64,000 bases of DNA from Dokdonella koreensis DS-123. GTDB taxonomy: Bacteria; Pseudomonadota; Gammaproteobacteria; Xanthomonadales; Rhodanobacteraceae. The notes under the pieces are model-generated. The model made no database searches. It saw nothing but the letters and a program-made list of their open reading frames with translations, and was not told the DNA's origin. Location: positions 1,406,686 through 1,470,685 of the forward strand of contig NZ_CP015249.1 in NCBI RefSeq assembly GCF_001632775.1, in the 5' to 3' direction. A program made the position numbers and the translations under genes. Positions 34,781-45,150 of this stretch are shown here, one piece after another (the stretch's first letter is position 1; the number at the start of each line of letters is the position of its first letter).

Positions 34781-34891
34781 TCAACCTTCGTTGTAGCTGC
34801 CGTCCAGCAAGGGTTTGGTTCGCTCCAGATCCGCCATCGTGCGCAGCGTCGGTTCCAGGTCACCCATACCCCAGTGGCCGATCTGGCGTAC
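34781..34891 (-). pseudogene. C-terminal remnant of a DUF5655-like protein
   Basis: Reading the minus strand from 34891 to the stop at 34783-34781 gives VRQIGHWGMGDLEPTLRT, then MADLERTKPLLDGSYNEG. The IGHWG-x-GDLE...ADLE-x-x-KPL-x-x-SY pattern is the end of the predicted-nuclease-associated DUF5655 family, where it is the last ~36 residues of the protein. No upstream part of such a gene is present, so this is a leftover fragment. Confidence 0.5.
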
Positions 34892-34942
34892 CGCGGTTGA
34901 AGCCTTCCTCCAGTGCGATGGAGGAAGGCGAGATCGCATGTC

Positions 34943-35845
34943 TCAATCCGAGGACTCAGGATAGCGCTTGTGCAGGGCATGCACGATGCGATTGCGGCGT
35001 GCCGTGTCCATGCGTGCGCGCTGATGCGTAGCGATGAACACGCCGGTCATCTTCGGATTGATCACGCGCACGTCGGCGCGTTGTCCTTCCGGACTTGCCT
35101 GCACGAACCAGCCGGGAAGGCAGATCACAGGTATCACGGGCGTCGCTTCGCCGGTTTCGCCGTTGAGGTAGTCGGAGAGCCAGCGTGCCTGTGCGCGGGC
35201 TTGCGCCAGCGGCTTGGTTTCCGCCCAGTCGGGAAACTTCAGAGCGTTGCCGTCGTAAGCAACCGTTGCCGAGACCTTTCCAGTACCAGGTTTGCGGCGC
35301 GATTTTGTTTCGACCACGAACACGGCGGTCGGGCCGACCACGACATGGTCCAGATTGGACTTTTCCGCGGGAATATCGTGCAGAATCAGGCAATCTTGCG
35401 CCTGCAGGCGATCCAGCTGCTGAGCGGCTGCGATCTCGGCACGCATACCGTCCTGCCACTTTCTACGCTCTTTGGCCAACCCGACGGCTCGCCATGCCAG
35501 CCCGATGACGGCCAGCACCGTGCCGGAAACGATCAACCAATCACCCCAGCCGAAGCGCAACTCGGACCATTTCACGCGAGGCAGCAGGAGTGCCAGCATG
35601 ATCATCGGTCCGACCAGCGTGACTTGCATCGCACGTTCCGTAATGGCGGTGGTGATAGCGTCGACGCGTTGCCGTGCCTGCGCGCCAGCCTGATAGGGCA
35701 GCTTGTCGGTCAATGGCGAGCGCCGTTTTCCACGCCTGTCCATTCGTTTCAACAGCAGTATCGTGACGAGCGCGATGCCGATCGGAATGACGATCAAGGC
35801 AATGATGACGGCGGCCGGAAGAAACGCGCCAAGCGGGACATCCAC
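34943..35845 (-). CDS. NERD-domain membrane nuclease-like protein
   Basis: A 300-aa protein with three N-terminal hydrophobic segments (about 8-32, 72-90, 100-120). A nuclease-related domain follows: GMRAEIAAAQQLDRL, LILHDIPAEKSNLDHVVVGPTAVFVVETKSRRK, where Asp in NLDHVVV and Glu-x-Lys in ETK are the PD-(D/E)XK-like residues, then ARWLSDYL and VIPVICLPGW. Membrane-tethered NERD proteins are widespread; some act in DNA processing or phage defence, most are uncharacterised. It stands alone, with GC a little lower than neighbours. Confidence 0.83.
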   Translation of the reverse strand: MDVPLGAFLPAAVIIALIVIPIGIALVTILLLKRMDRRGKRRSPLTDKLPYQAGAQARQRVDAITTAITERAMQVTLVGPMIMLALLLPRVKWSELRFGWGDWLIVSGTVLAVIGLAWRAVGLAKERRKWQDGMRAEIAAAQQLDRLQAQDCLILHDIPAEKSNLDHVVVGPTAVFVVETKSRRKPGTGKVSATVAYDGNALKFPDWAETKPLAQARAQARWLSDYLNGETGEATPVIPVICLPGWFVQASPEGQRADVRVINPKMTGVFIATHQRARMDTARRNRIVHALHKRYPESSD

Positions 35846-36053
35846 GGATCAGCCCTCCTTGAGCTTCGTGCCTTCTCATGGTATCGCGTGGAAAGGCCGG
35901 TGCCGATCGGGGCTTTGGTCAGGCCGGATGTATCGGCACCGCTATCGCGCAGGCTCGGCGTATTCTCGACGCACTTGAACCATTCTCATGCAGGGGCGGC
36001 AAGACGGCGAGCCGCGATACGAAGCATCACATGCGACGAAGGAACACCTGTCG

Positions 36054-36401
36054 ATGAGCGAACCAACCATCACCCTTTGGCGGCCGGTCGGTCCCAAGGA
36101 GCTGGAATTGATCCAGCACACGGACATGAAGGCCTTCCCGCCGAGACTGCCAGAACAACCGATCTTCTACCCCGTGCTCAGCGAGGACTACGCGATCAAG
36201 ATTGCGCGTGATTGGAATGTTCCGGAAAGCGGTTCCGGTTTCGTGACGCGCTTCGAGGTGAAGACGCGCTACCTGAGCCGCTATGCGGTGCAGGAGGCAG
36301 GCGGCCGCGCGCATCTCGAGTACTGGATCCCCGCCGAGGACATGGATGCCTTCAACGCCGCCATCGTCGGTAGGATCGAGGTCGTTCGCGAGTTCCGATA
36401 G
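36054..36401 (+). CDS. Small conserved protein (ADP-ribosylation/crystallin J1-type annotation)
   Basis: A 115-aa protein starting TLWRPVGPKELELI, with PPRLPEQPIFYPVLSEDYAI and YWIPAEDMDAFNAAIVGRIEV. Proteins with this pattern are common in proteobacteria and are often labelled ADP-ribosylation/crystallin J1, a label not supported by any visible ADP-ribosyl hydrolase motif. The size and the W-R-P-V-G-x-x-E-L start are those of the family. It is a stand-alone gene with weak RBS (GAAGGAACACC) before the ATG. Confidence 0.75.
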   Translation: MSEPTITLWRPVGPKELELIQHTDMKAFPPRLPEQPIFYPVLSEDYAIKIARDWNVPESGSGFVTRFEVKTRYLSRYAVQEAGGRAHLEYWIPAEDMDAFNAAIVGRIEVVREFR

Positions 36402-36512
36402 GGGCGGGACATGAAGTCGTAACGAAGCCGGTTTGCGTTGTCGCGCCGAGCCCCTCTCGCTTGCTGAAGACTCTTGCGGCAAGATGGTTTGCGTTCGACA
36501 GGGGAGAACTCG

Positions 36513-37454
36513 ATGAATGCACCGCAAGGCGCCGACGCCGGCTCGCTCGGGATCGCGGGTTTCTGGCGCCGCATCGTCGCCCTGGCTATCGACGCCACCG
36601 CACTGGGGCTCGTGGGGACCGTTCTCGGCGCGTTTTTCTTCGATCCTCTTGCACGGATGGGCGCCTACGCGCGCCTGATCGGCTTCGCGATCGCGTTGAC
36701 GTACTTCGGCATCGGGAACAGCCGGATCGCCAGCGGGCAGACGCTGGGCAAGCGGCTGATGCGCCTGCGCGTCGTCGACGCCGAGGGGCGATCGTTGTCG
36801 CTGGTGCGCTCGCTGGCGCGTTATGTCGTATTGGCCGCGGTGTTCTTTCTCAACGGCGTCTGGTTCGATCCGCAGAATGCGCATCCTTTGCTCGGCTACC
36901 TACTGGCTCTCGTCGTTTTCGGCGGCATGGCCGCCATCTTCTATCTCTACCTGTTCAATCGCCGCACGCGTCAGTCGCTGCACGACCTGGCCGTGGGATC
37001 GTATGTGGTACGCGCGGATGCGGTGGAGCAGGCGGTATCGTTTCCGCGCATGTGGCACGGGCATCTTGTGGTGGTCGCCGTGCTGGCGATGGCTGCCTTG
37101 AGCGTGCCGGCCCTGCTGCAGCGATTCGTGGCACAGCAGGACTGGAAGGACCTGACGGTGATGCAGCAGGCGCTGTCCAACCAGCCCCATGTCATGCAAG
37201 CCCAGGTCATGCGCGGATGGACCCTGACCGCGGGCAAGGAGACGCGCTATCTGCAGTCGCTGCTGCGGCTCGACGCCCCCTTGACCGATGACAGCGCCTT
37301 GGCCGAGCGCATCGCTCGACAGATGGCGCAAGCGGGCTCCCGGCCGATTGCCGAAGACGCCATCGGGGTGAATCTTGTTTACGGCTACGACATGGGCATC
37401 GCATCGGCTTGGAAGAAGCATCTGTACATGTTCAAACCGGGCGAACTGGAGTAG
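36513..37454 (+). CDS. RDD family membrane protein
   Basis: A 313-aa protein. The RDD domain (about 13-165) starts GFWRRIVALAIDATALGL with the Arg-Asp pair and has GQTLGKRLMRLRVVDAEG and SLHDLAVGSYVV, with four hydrophobic segments. A fifth membrane segment near 190-210 is followed by a soluble C-terminal region of about 100 residues with no recognised motif. RDD proteins are poorly characterised; some are implicated in Na+/H+ exchange. RBS GGGGAGA lies before the ATG. Confidence 0.85.
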   Translation: MNAPQGADAGSLGIAGFWRRIVALAIDATALGLVGTVLGAFFFDPLARMGAYARLIGFAIALTYFGIGNSRIASGQTLGKRLMRLRVVDAEGRSLSLVRSLARYVVLAAVFFLNGVWFDPQNAHPLLGYLLALVVFGGMAAIFYLYLFNRRTRQSLHDLAVGSYVVRADAVEQAVSFPRMWHGHLVVVAVLAMAALSVPALLQRFVAQQDWKDLTVMQQALSNQPHVMQAQVMRGWTLTAGKETRYLQSLLRLDAPLTDDSALAERIARQMAQAGSRPIAEDAIGVNLVYGYDMGIASAWKKHLYMFKPGELE

Positions 37455-37690
37455 GGCGCGGGAAGGCCCAGGGCATGCGAGGGGATGGGTGCTACGCGCC
37501 GTGTGCCCGCAGTCGCAACAGGATGCCCCCGCCGCTGATTGTTCCTGGTTCCTGCCCGAGCGCCACCTCGTGGCCGCCTCGATGATCCTCCGCGCCACCC
37601 CTTTGCGCGTAGACGCTCACGCGCCGCCGCATCACCCCGCTTCAGGGGGTGGCCGGCCGGCCGATCCGTCTGTGCTGAAGGGTTGGAATC

Positions 37691-40600
37691 ATGAGTGCCA
37701 ACAACGGGATACGCGCCTGGCGCGCGTGGATGAAAACCGCGGGGCTGGTCGCCGTACCGCTGCTGCTCAGCGCCTGCGGCGCGTCCGGGCCGATGTGGAT
37801 TCCGGCGCCGCTGCTGGCGGACGCTTCGGGCGGGGTGGCGCCGTCAGGTGCGTACCGACCGTTCGATGAAGCCCTGAGCGTCGGCCCGGAGGACCGGGCA
37901 GAACTGAAGTTCTCGCTGGCCACCTTGCCCAACGGCATGCTGCGGCGGCTGACGATCGCCGACGGCGCGGCGACGGTCGGCACCGAGGCCTATGCGCTGA
38001 CGCCCGAGAAGATTCTTCGGGCCCGCCTGGTGCTCTATGCCGACGCGATCCTGGAGCCGGGGTACATCCGGGTCGACGGCGCCTTTACGCCGGGCAGCGA
38101 CTGCTTTGCGGACGAGGGGACTCGGCCGGTCTGCAGCGAGACAGTGGCGGGCGCGCCGATCGCGGCGGATGCCGACGCCCCGACCCAGCCGTTGCGCATC
38201 ACACAGCGCGGCTACTACAGCTTCGATGTCACGGCGATCGTCAAGGAACGCATCCGCGGCGGCCATGCCGGCGTGCTGCGCGTTTCCTCGGCGCTGGATG
38301 CGGGAATCGGCACGTACGGCCGGTTCGAGTTCGCGAGCAAGGACAAGGTCATGGGCCAGGCTCATGTCCACCATCAGCCGCAGCTGCTGATTACGCTGAC
38401 CGATGCGGCCGGCCTGCTCTCGGCCACGCGCGTCACCAGCAGCGTGCAGAACGTGCTGGCCGATCCGGCGGTGGCGGACCGGGACTTCTCGATGGATCCG
38501 GACCTGCTGATGAACGGCGCGCCCGACAGCCCGGCGTACGCGCTGGTCAGCCCGCGCGGCATCCAGACCGGCGGTCTGACGATGCGCAGCTTCCTCAACC
38601 AGGTCGGCACGCGCGGTTACAAGGTGTCGATGACGGGCTTCGTGAATTCCGGGTTTCCTTCATCGCCCGCCGTCACGCCGGAGGTCGCGTGGTACCGCAT
38701 CCCCAATTTCAACATCGGCAACGCGCGCATCACCTGGAACACCGGATGGACCGAGCCGGGGCCAGGCGCACTGCTGGCCACGGCGTCTGTTCGTAGCGAC
38801 ATTCCCAGCCAGGTGCTGGCGGCCGACCTCAGCACTGGCTATGTGGACGCACTCGCCGAGGCGTATGCGCAGGACGCCACCACCGTGAACTTCGCCGTGG
38901 CCGGCACCACCACAGTGCCGGGGCCGGTGACGCTGGACGGCCGGCGCCATACCGGCACCGGCCACGCGCCGCGGTTCGTCACCGTCATCACGCCGGTACC
39001 GACCAACGCACCGTATGCCTTCGACCTCAACGACAGCACGCGCCAGGTCGTCTACTGCGTGCGCCACCTGAGCAGTTCGGTCTGCGGCGAAACGCTGAGC
39101 TTCCGCGCGCGCATCGGCCAGCGCTTCAGCCCGACCGAGTACATCATCGGCGTCCGCTCGGTGCTGGGAGAGACCAATCCGGAATACGCGACGCCGATCA
39201 GCGTCGCCGTGCCGTTGAGCGGTCCCAGCGTCGATCTGGAAAGCGATCCGGATCCGGATTCGCAATCGCTGGCCGCGGGCTTCGGCAGCCTCGGCTACCA
39301 ACTGCGCGTCGGTGCCGCGAATCGCGAGGTCGGTGCCTACCAGGCCCATGTCAGCATGCCTGGCCACAACGTGCGGGCGGCGATCGCCTTCGAGAACCTG
39401 CCGTTGCCGTCCGCCGTGCTGTCAGGGCCGGTGCGCGTGGTGATACCGGCCGGCGCCAGTGCGGCGGCGGTGCCGGCCGATGCGGCCGAGCCGTTCGTGC
39501 TGAACGTCGAGGACGCCGTCGTCAACGCCAACATCGACGACACCACGGTCTGGCGGTTCGCCAGTTCCGACGCGTCCGACACCCTGCCGGGCGAAGTCCA
39601 GCGCACGCACGGCAGCGTGCCCCTGCCGATGACATTCGGTTCGCCCGGGCCGCGTACGATCACCGTGACCAGCAAAGGCGACGCTTCGATCACCGCGACG
39701 TTCTCGGTGATCGTCGAGCGACAGAGCGTGGTGACGCTCGTGCCGCAGGGTGCAATCCCGGTGTTCGGCCAGCCGCTGACGCTGAGCGCACAGGTGGCCG
39801 ACAATGCCGGCGCGCCGGTGGTGAACGGAACGGTGCGATTCCAGGCGGGAACGACCGTGCTCGCCGAGGTGCCCCTGGCCGCCGGCGCCGCCGACTGGAC
39901 CACTTCCAGCCTCGCGGTCGGCGTACACGCCGTCACTGCCGTCTACGACGGTGACCCGGACAGCTTCCTGACCGGGTCAGCCTCCGCCGAGGCACTGTTC
40001 GCGGTCGACCGCGCGAGGACGGCGATGACGCTCACCGCGCCGGCGTCGGTCCTGGTCGGCGACCCGGTGGACGTCACTGTTTCGCTTGGCGTGGTTGCAC
40101 CAGGTGCCGGCGCACCGGGTGGTACCGTGGTGGTCGACGATGGCGAGGCGTCGTGCCAGTTCGAGCTGGCGTCGGCCAGCGGATGCACGCTGACGCCGTC
40201 CGGTTCGGGCCTGCGAACGCTGACCGCGACCTACCCGGGCGATGTGAATTTCCTCGGCACCCAGGCCCTGGCGCCGCTGGCAGTGCTGGAGCGCGCGGTC
40301 CTGTCCGCAGCGCTGGACGATGGCCGTGGCTATGCGCGCTACGGGCGTGTCGTCGACTACGCGGTGACGCTGCGCAACGACGGTCTCGGTGCGGCGACAT
40401 CGGTGCCGGTCGAGGCAACGCTATCGGCCGCCTTCGACGGCGCCTATGCGCAGTGGCAGTGTTTCGGTGCCGGGGCGGGCGCGCTCTGCGCGGCCGGCGG
40501 CAGCGGCCCGCTGAACGACGTGGCCACGATTCCGCCGGGCCGCAGCCTGACCTGGCTGGTCAGCGTGCCGATCCTGCGTGACACCGCCGCGCCGGACGCG

Positions 40601-41044
40601 ACGCTCGCGCTCGACGTCGGCGGCCATGCGCCGACCGGCGCGACCGACATCAATACGCTGGTCCTGTTGCGCGACGGCCTGGACGATCCGTACGCAGATG
40701 GCACGCAGATCCTCGGCGCGGACGCCGAGGCGATCCTCGCCGGCACGCGCGTGCACGCGTTCGTGCTGCCGCCGGCGACCGGCCGGCGTATCGACGCGGT
40801 GCTCGTCCTGCGAGGCCGGGCCCTCGACGTCCGCGTGGAGCGGACCGGGCTCGATGCCGCGACCGCCCTGGTCCGCCTGGCGGTGCATGACGCGCACCGC
40901 GACGAGCGCGTCACGCCATGGGCGCGCGTCGGTGCGGCGGCGCCGCTGGCGCTGTCTGCGCTGGTCCTCGACGAGGGCGTGACCACGCTGCTGCTCGAAG
41001 GTGCCGAGACGCCGGCGGCGATGACCGTCGGGAGCGCGAAGTAG
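37691..41044 (+). CDS. Giant Ig-repeat lipoprotein
   Basis: A 1117-aa predicted surface lipoprotein. The signal peptide has lipobox LLLSAC near residues 24-29. A DNRLRE-like domain (about 60-240; RITQRGYYSFDVTAIVKERI) comes first. A large beta-rich middle follows, then Ig-like Big_3-type repeats (about 680-890; LSAQVADNAGAPVVNGTVRFQAG, LVGDPVDVTVSLG, ATYPGDVNFLGTQALAPL) and a DUF11-type repeat (about 900-990; DYAVTLRNDGLGAATSVPVEATL). It probably acts as an adhesin or surface scaffold. An alternative start is the Met 13 codons later. It lacks the NGFD tail of the other exported proteins. Confidence 0.82.
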   Translation: MSANNGIRAWRAWMKTAGLVAVPLLLSACGASGPMWIPAPLLADASGGVAPSGAYRPFDEALSVGPEDRAELKFSLATLPNGMLRRLTIADGAATVGTEAYALTPEKILRARLVLYADAILEPGYIRVDGAFTPGSDCFADEGTRPVCSETVAGAPIAADADAPTQPLRITQRGYYSFDVTAIVKERIRGGHAGVLRVSSALDAGIGTYGRFEFASKDKVMGQAHVHHQPQLLITLTDAAGLLSATRVTSSVQNVLADPAVADRDFSMDPDLLMNGAPDSPAYALVSPRGIQTGGLTMRSFLNQVGTRGYKVSMTGFVNSGFPSSPAVTPEVAWYRIPNFNIGNARITWNTGWTEPGPGALLATASVRSDIPSQVLAADLSTGYVDALAEAYAQDATTVNFAVAGTTTVPGPVTLDGRRHTGTGHAPRFVTVITPVPTNAPYAFDLNDSTRQVVYCVRHLSSSVCGETLSFRARIGQRFSPTEYIIGVRSVLGETNPEYATPISVAVPLSGPSVDLESDPDPDSQSLAAGFGSLGYQLRVGAANREVGAYQAHVSMPGHNVRAAIAFENLPLPSAVLSGPVRVVIPAGASAAAVPADAAEPFVLNVEDAVVNANIDDTTVWRFASSDASDTLPGEVQRTHGSVPLPMTFGSPGPRTITVTSKGDASITATFSVIVERQSVVTLVPQGAIPVFGQPLTLSAQVADNAGAPVVNGTVRFQAGTTVLAEVPLAAGAADWTTSSLAVGVHAVTAVYDGDPDSFLTGSASAEALFAVDRARTAMTLTAPASVLVGDPVDVTVSLGVVAPGAGAPGGTVVVDDGEASCQFELASASGCTLTPSGSGLRTLTATYPGDVNFLGTQALAPLAVLERAVLSAALDDGRGYARYGRVVDYAVTLRNDGLGAATSVPVEATLSAAFDGAYAQWQCFGAGAGALCAAGGSGPLNDVATIPPGRSLTWLVSVPILRDTAAPDATLALDVGGHAPTGATDINTLVLLRDGLDDPYADGTQILGADAEAILAGTRVHAFVLPPATGRRIDAVLVLRGRALDVRVERTGLDAATALVRLAVHDAHRDERVTPWARVGAAAPLALSALVLDEGVTTLLLEGAETPAAMTVGSAK

Positions 41045-41245
41045 GGTGGTGGCAGCGGGCGTGCCCGCGTCATGTCGCGAAAGGCCGGTCACGCCGGTTG
41101 GGCCTGGTTGCCGATCCTGGTACAGGTGCGCGGGCACGGTGGATTGACCGGCGGCCGCGCGCGTCGGACCATGGGCGGATTCCGTTCCCAGCCACCACCG
41201 CACGCGCCGCCGCGAGACTTCGAGGCTGCCGCAACCGCCCTACCG

Positions 41246-41665
41246 ATGAGCGCATCCGACACGCGAAACGAGCCGCCGGCATCCGGTGTGCGCCTGGACC
41301 TGTGGCTGTGGGCGGCGCGGTTCTTCAAGACGCGCAGCCTGGCCAAGCAGGCGATCGAGACCGGCAAGGTCGAGGTCCAGGGCCAGCGGGCAAAGCCTGC
41401 GCGCACGGTGCGCATCGGCGATGCGCTGCGCATCGTCCGCGGCGAAGAGGTCTTCGAGGTCGGCGTGGCGGCCCTGGCGGTCACCCGCGGCCCGGCCGGT
41501 GCTGCCCGCGCGCTGTATACCGAATCGGATGATGCGCGGCGCGCACGCGAGACGCGCATGGCGGAGCTGCGCGCGGCGCGGGCCGGTTACCAGGCGCCGC
41601 AGCAGCGCCCGGACAAACGCGCGCGGCGGCTGATCCGGTTGCTGGGCGACATCGACGCGCTGTGA
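41246..41665 (+). CDS. hslR: S4-domain heat shock protein 15 (HslR)
   Basis: A 139-aa RNA-binding protein that rescues stalled 50S subunits carrying peptidyl-tRNA. The S4 domain (about 16-75) reads RLDLWLWAARFFKTRSLAKQAIETGKVEVQGQRAKPARTVRIGD. A basic C-terminal tail (RPDKRARRLIRLLGDID) completes the usual Hsp15 form. The start at 41246 (MSASDTRNE) is used because the 58 upstream in-frame codons are not protein-like. Confidence 0.92.
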   Translation: MSASDTRNEPPASGVRLDLWLWAARFFKTRSLAKQAIETGKVEVQGQRAKPARTVRIGDALRIVRGEEVFEVGVAALAVTRGPAGAARALYTESDDARRARETRMAELRAARAGYQAPQQRPDKRARRLIRLLGDIDAL

Positions 41666-41806
41666 GCGTTCGCCACTGACGCGGACCGAACGGTCGGCGG
41701 TCTGTCGCCGCGGGCCGGTCCGATACTCTAGCCCGACCTCCCTCAGCACCTTGTAGACTTGGCAGCCGGATCCGATCAGCCGCGTCAAGAGAATCGAGAG
41801 CGTCCA

Positions 41807-43866
41807 ATGAAGATTTGGAAAGTCCAATGGTGCCTGTGGCTCGTGGCGCCCATGGCGGCTGCCGTGCAGCCGGAGTCGCCGCTGTTCCTTGAGAGCGGTT
41901 TGCGCCTCGATAGCTTCGTATTCAAAGACGGTGGTGGCCTGGCGGCGTTGGATGTGGACGGCGACGGGGCCGAGGAACTGGTTTTTCGCGCCAGGGCGCA
42001 CGATGAACTCCTCGTGGTCGTCGGTCGCCTACCCGACGGGCAGCTCGGTATCAAGCAGGCATTGATCGTGCCACGGGACGGCGAGTATGCGCAGGTCTTG
42101 GCTGCCCCTTCAGCTGGTGAGCCAGTTATCTACACGATAGGCACGACCGGTGAAGTGCGTGAGTACGGCACGTGGCCATTGCGCGAGCGACGCGTCCTCG
42201 CCCTGGGGAAGTTCGTCAAGGCGGCGGCAATCGGAGACGTTGATGGCGATGGCAGCGAGGAGCTGGTGGTAGTCACCGTAGACCACGTTTGTGTTCACTC
42301 GCTGCCTGACGGCCGTGAGATGCGCAGTCTTCCCATCACCGGAGCGACCAGTCTCGCCTTGGCGCAGTTGGACGCAGATGCAGCGCTGGAGATTGTTCTT
42401 TCCGATCTAGAAGGATCGGTTGTCGACGGGGCCACGATGGCTGTGGATTGGCGGCAGGGCAGCACCTTCGGTCCTCTCATCGCTGCCGGCCGTGTACTGG
42501 CTGACGGCGGAAGCGGGTGGTTCGGTGCGCCCTTGGGAACCACGTTCACGATCTTCGGATCTTCACCTTGGGGGGGGTCTGGAACAGCTCCTACGACGGC
42601 GAAACGATCAACGCCGTAACCGTGCTTCGCTCGGGCCCATCACAGGCTGACACTCTCGTGGTCGGCAACTCGGGCGGAGAACTTGTGTTGTACGACGCCG
42701 CGATGCAGTCAGAGCAGGCCCGGGGACGTATGTGGTCGTTTGGTTTTCGCGCGCTCGTTGAAGCCGACATCGATGGCAACCGAGCGCCTGAGGTTGCTGC
42801 GCTGTCGAAAGAGCACACGATGGTGGCTGTTGCGAGCGGCCGTGAGGGTAGCAAGCTGGCGTCGTTCGTCGCGGCTTCCGATTCGCGCACCGCGACGCTG
42901 CTCGACGACGTCGATGGAGACGGGCGCGTCGACCTCGCGGTGGTCGGCCCGAATGTGGCTGGTTTCGACGCGCAGACCGGATTGCCGGCATGGGTAATTC
43001 CAGACACGTCCTCTGGCGAGCCGATCGGCTCGGTTCGCGCGATCGCTGCGATCGACCGTGCCGAGGAAGGCTATAGCGATCTGTTGCTGGGTGGGGAATT
43101 CGGTTGGCATGCCCGTCTTACCGTAGTGGATGGCCGTAGCAAAGCCATAAAGCAGCAGATCGATGGCTCGGTGCTGGGCATGCGCGCGGTCGCTGAGATG
43201 GTCGTCGCCGACATCGACGGCGATGGCATCGAGGACTATCTGGTTGCGGCCCAGCCGGTGATCTTGATGGTCCAGGGACTCAAGGTCGCGGCCTTCTCTG
43301 GCCGTGACGGGACGGCGCTATGGATGGCCGATGTCGGGGGTATGTCGGTACAGGATCTATTGTGGCTGGATGATCTTCAGGCGCCGTCGGGTCGGTCGAT
43401 CGTGGTCGTCTCGGGCGACGGCTTGCGTGCCTTCGATGGTGCCAGCGGTAGCGCCCTGTGGACCCTGTCGCGTCCCACGCATGGGGCCGTCTTGGTACCG
43501 AACGGTGAGAAGGGTTCTGAGATCGCGGTGTTCTTCTACGACACGATCGATTTTCTCGATTCCGCTACGCATGTGAGTCTCAGGCAGTACACCTTGCCGT
43601 CATTCCTTCGGGCTGTGCGTCCGCTGGACGCGGGCCTTGACGCATTGTTGATAGGTACGGAGCAGGGTCTTCTCTTGCTCGATGGCCTGACAGGATCGAT
43701 TCTCGGCGAGAGCCGGTACCTCGGGCCTGCGCTGGCACACGCCGCTTCGCTATCGGCGCGCCGCTTGTCCGATCAGGTCTGGTTGATCGCGGCTGCCACC
43801 GGGAATGGCGTCTACAGGTACCGCCTTGCATTGACCGGAACGGTTTTCGCCAACGGATTCGAATGA
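41807..43866 (+). pseudogene. FG-GAP propeller protein split at a G8 tract
   Basis: A signal peptide (MKIWKVQWCLWLVAPMAAA) is followed by FG-GAP/VCBS-type repeats (LDVDGDGAEELVF, GDVDGDGSEELVV, ADIDGDGIEDYLV) and the exported-protein tail VFANGFE. The first part is in one frame to the run of eight G at 42570-42577, after which that frame soon ends. The other frame continues perfectly (VWNSSYDGETINAV) to the tail. One extra G would give a single 686-codon protein. The gene may be phase-variable by slippage, read by ribosomal frameshift, a pseudogene, or a sequencing error in the homopolymer. Confidence 0.8.
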
Positions 43867-44081
43867 AGCGCTGGGTCGTGCTGTGCTGGCCGCCAGTTGG
43901 CGTGCGGACAGGGTGGAATGGTTTCTCTCGCGAACACACGTCCGGCCGTGCGTGAAGGATCTATAGGGCCGATGACTCGGACTCGCGGACTCCAATCGGC
44001 CCAGCGAAGCGTCTGCACGCCTGTCGTGTTCTTGCGCTAAGGTAGCGCTGCGTTCCCTGCTCGCATCCGAAGGCCATCCTC

Positions 44082-44987
44082 ATGCGCCAGCTTCCGCCCA
44101 AGCCGACAGTGGCTGATTTCGACCCCGAAGTGCTGCAGCTCTTCGATCAGTATGTCCATGGCCTCATCGACCGGCGCGGCTTCCTGGCCGGGGCGGCCCG
44201 GTTCGCGACGGGGGCGATGACGGCGGCGGGCCTGCTGGCGGTGCTGAGCCCGCGTTTCGCCGCAGCGCAACAGGTCAAGCCGGACGATCCGCGGCTCGCG
44301 ACCGAGTACCGCGTGTTCGATTCACCCAAGGGCTACGGCAAGGCGCGCGGCTACCTGGCACGGCCGGCGAAGGCGGCCGGGCCGCTGCCGGTGGTGCTGG
44401 TCGTGCACGAGAACCGTGGGCTCAATCCGCACATCGAGGACGTGACGCGTCGCCTGGCGCTGGAGAATTTCATCGCGTTCGCGCCGGATGCGCTGCACCC
44501 GCTCGGCGGCTACCCGGGTGACGAGGACAAGGCCCGCGAGGCGTTCGCGAAGCTCGACCAAGCCAAGACGCGGCAGGACTTCCTCGCGGCGGCGGGCCTG
44601 CTGCGCGGCGTGGAGGGCGGCAACGGCCGGCTCGGCGTGGTGGGGTTCTGCTACGGCGGCGGCATGGCCAACTTCCTGGCGACGCAGCTGCCGGAGCTGG
44701 TGGCGGCAGCGCCGTTCTACGGGCCGGCGCCGGCGTTGGCGGACGTGCCGAAGATCAAGGCCGAGCTGCTGGTCGTGCTGGCCGGCGAGGATCCACGCGT
44801 CAATGCCACCTGGCCGCCGTACCGGGCCGCCCTGGAGCAGGCCGGCGTGCGGTTCGCGCTGTATCAGCCGGAAGGCACGCAGCACGGCTTCAACAACGAC
44901 ACCACGCCGCGCTACGACGAGAAGGCCGCGCGCGAGGCCTGGACGCGGACGCTGGCCCTGTTCGAGCGCCGGCTGCGTGGTGCGTAG
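44082..44987 (+). CDS. Tat-exported dienelactone hydrolase family protein (YghX-like)
   Basis: A 301-aa enzyme. Near residue 31 the Tat-type motif DRRGFLAGAARF precedes a hydrophobic run, giving export in folded form. The dienelactone-hydrolase fold (about 70-300) shows VLVVHENRGLNPHIEDVTRRLA, the nucleophile cysteine in GFCYGGG, an Asp in VLAGEDPRVN, and His in EGTQHGFNND. The Cys-Asp-His triad and Tat leader match the YghX-type group. It hydrolyses lactone- or ester-type substrates that are not identified here. Confidence 0.9.
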   Translation: MRQLPPKPTVADFDPEVLQLFDQYVHGLIDRRGFLAGAARFATGAMTAAGLLAVLSPRFAAAQQVKPDDPRLATEYRVFDSPKGYGKARGYLARPAKAAGPLPVVLVVHENRGLNPHIEDVTRRLALENFIAFAPDALHPLGGYPGDEDKAREAFAKLDQAKTRQDFLAAAGLLRGVEGGNGRLGVVGFCYGGGMANFLATQLPELVAAAPFYGPAPALADVPKIKAELLVVLAGEDPRVNATWPPYRAALEQAGVRFALYQPEGTQHGFNNDTTPRYDEKAAREAWTRTLALFERRLRGA

Positions 44988-45150
44988 CGGCATTCGCCGG
45001 ACCGGGAATCCCGCCCGCGCGTCGGTATGTGCAATGCCTTCGCGGGTACCGGTAGTGTGTTCATCGGGCTGATCGGCCGGGTGTCGATTGGCGGCATGCT
45101 GAAACGTCGCTGTGGGTAGATCCCTACCGTCCGCCCGACAGGAGGCCCGC

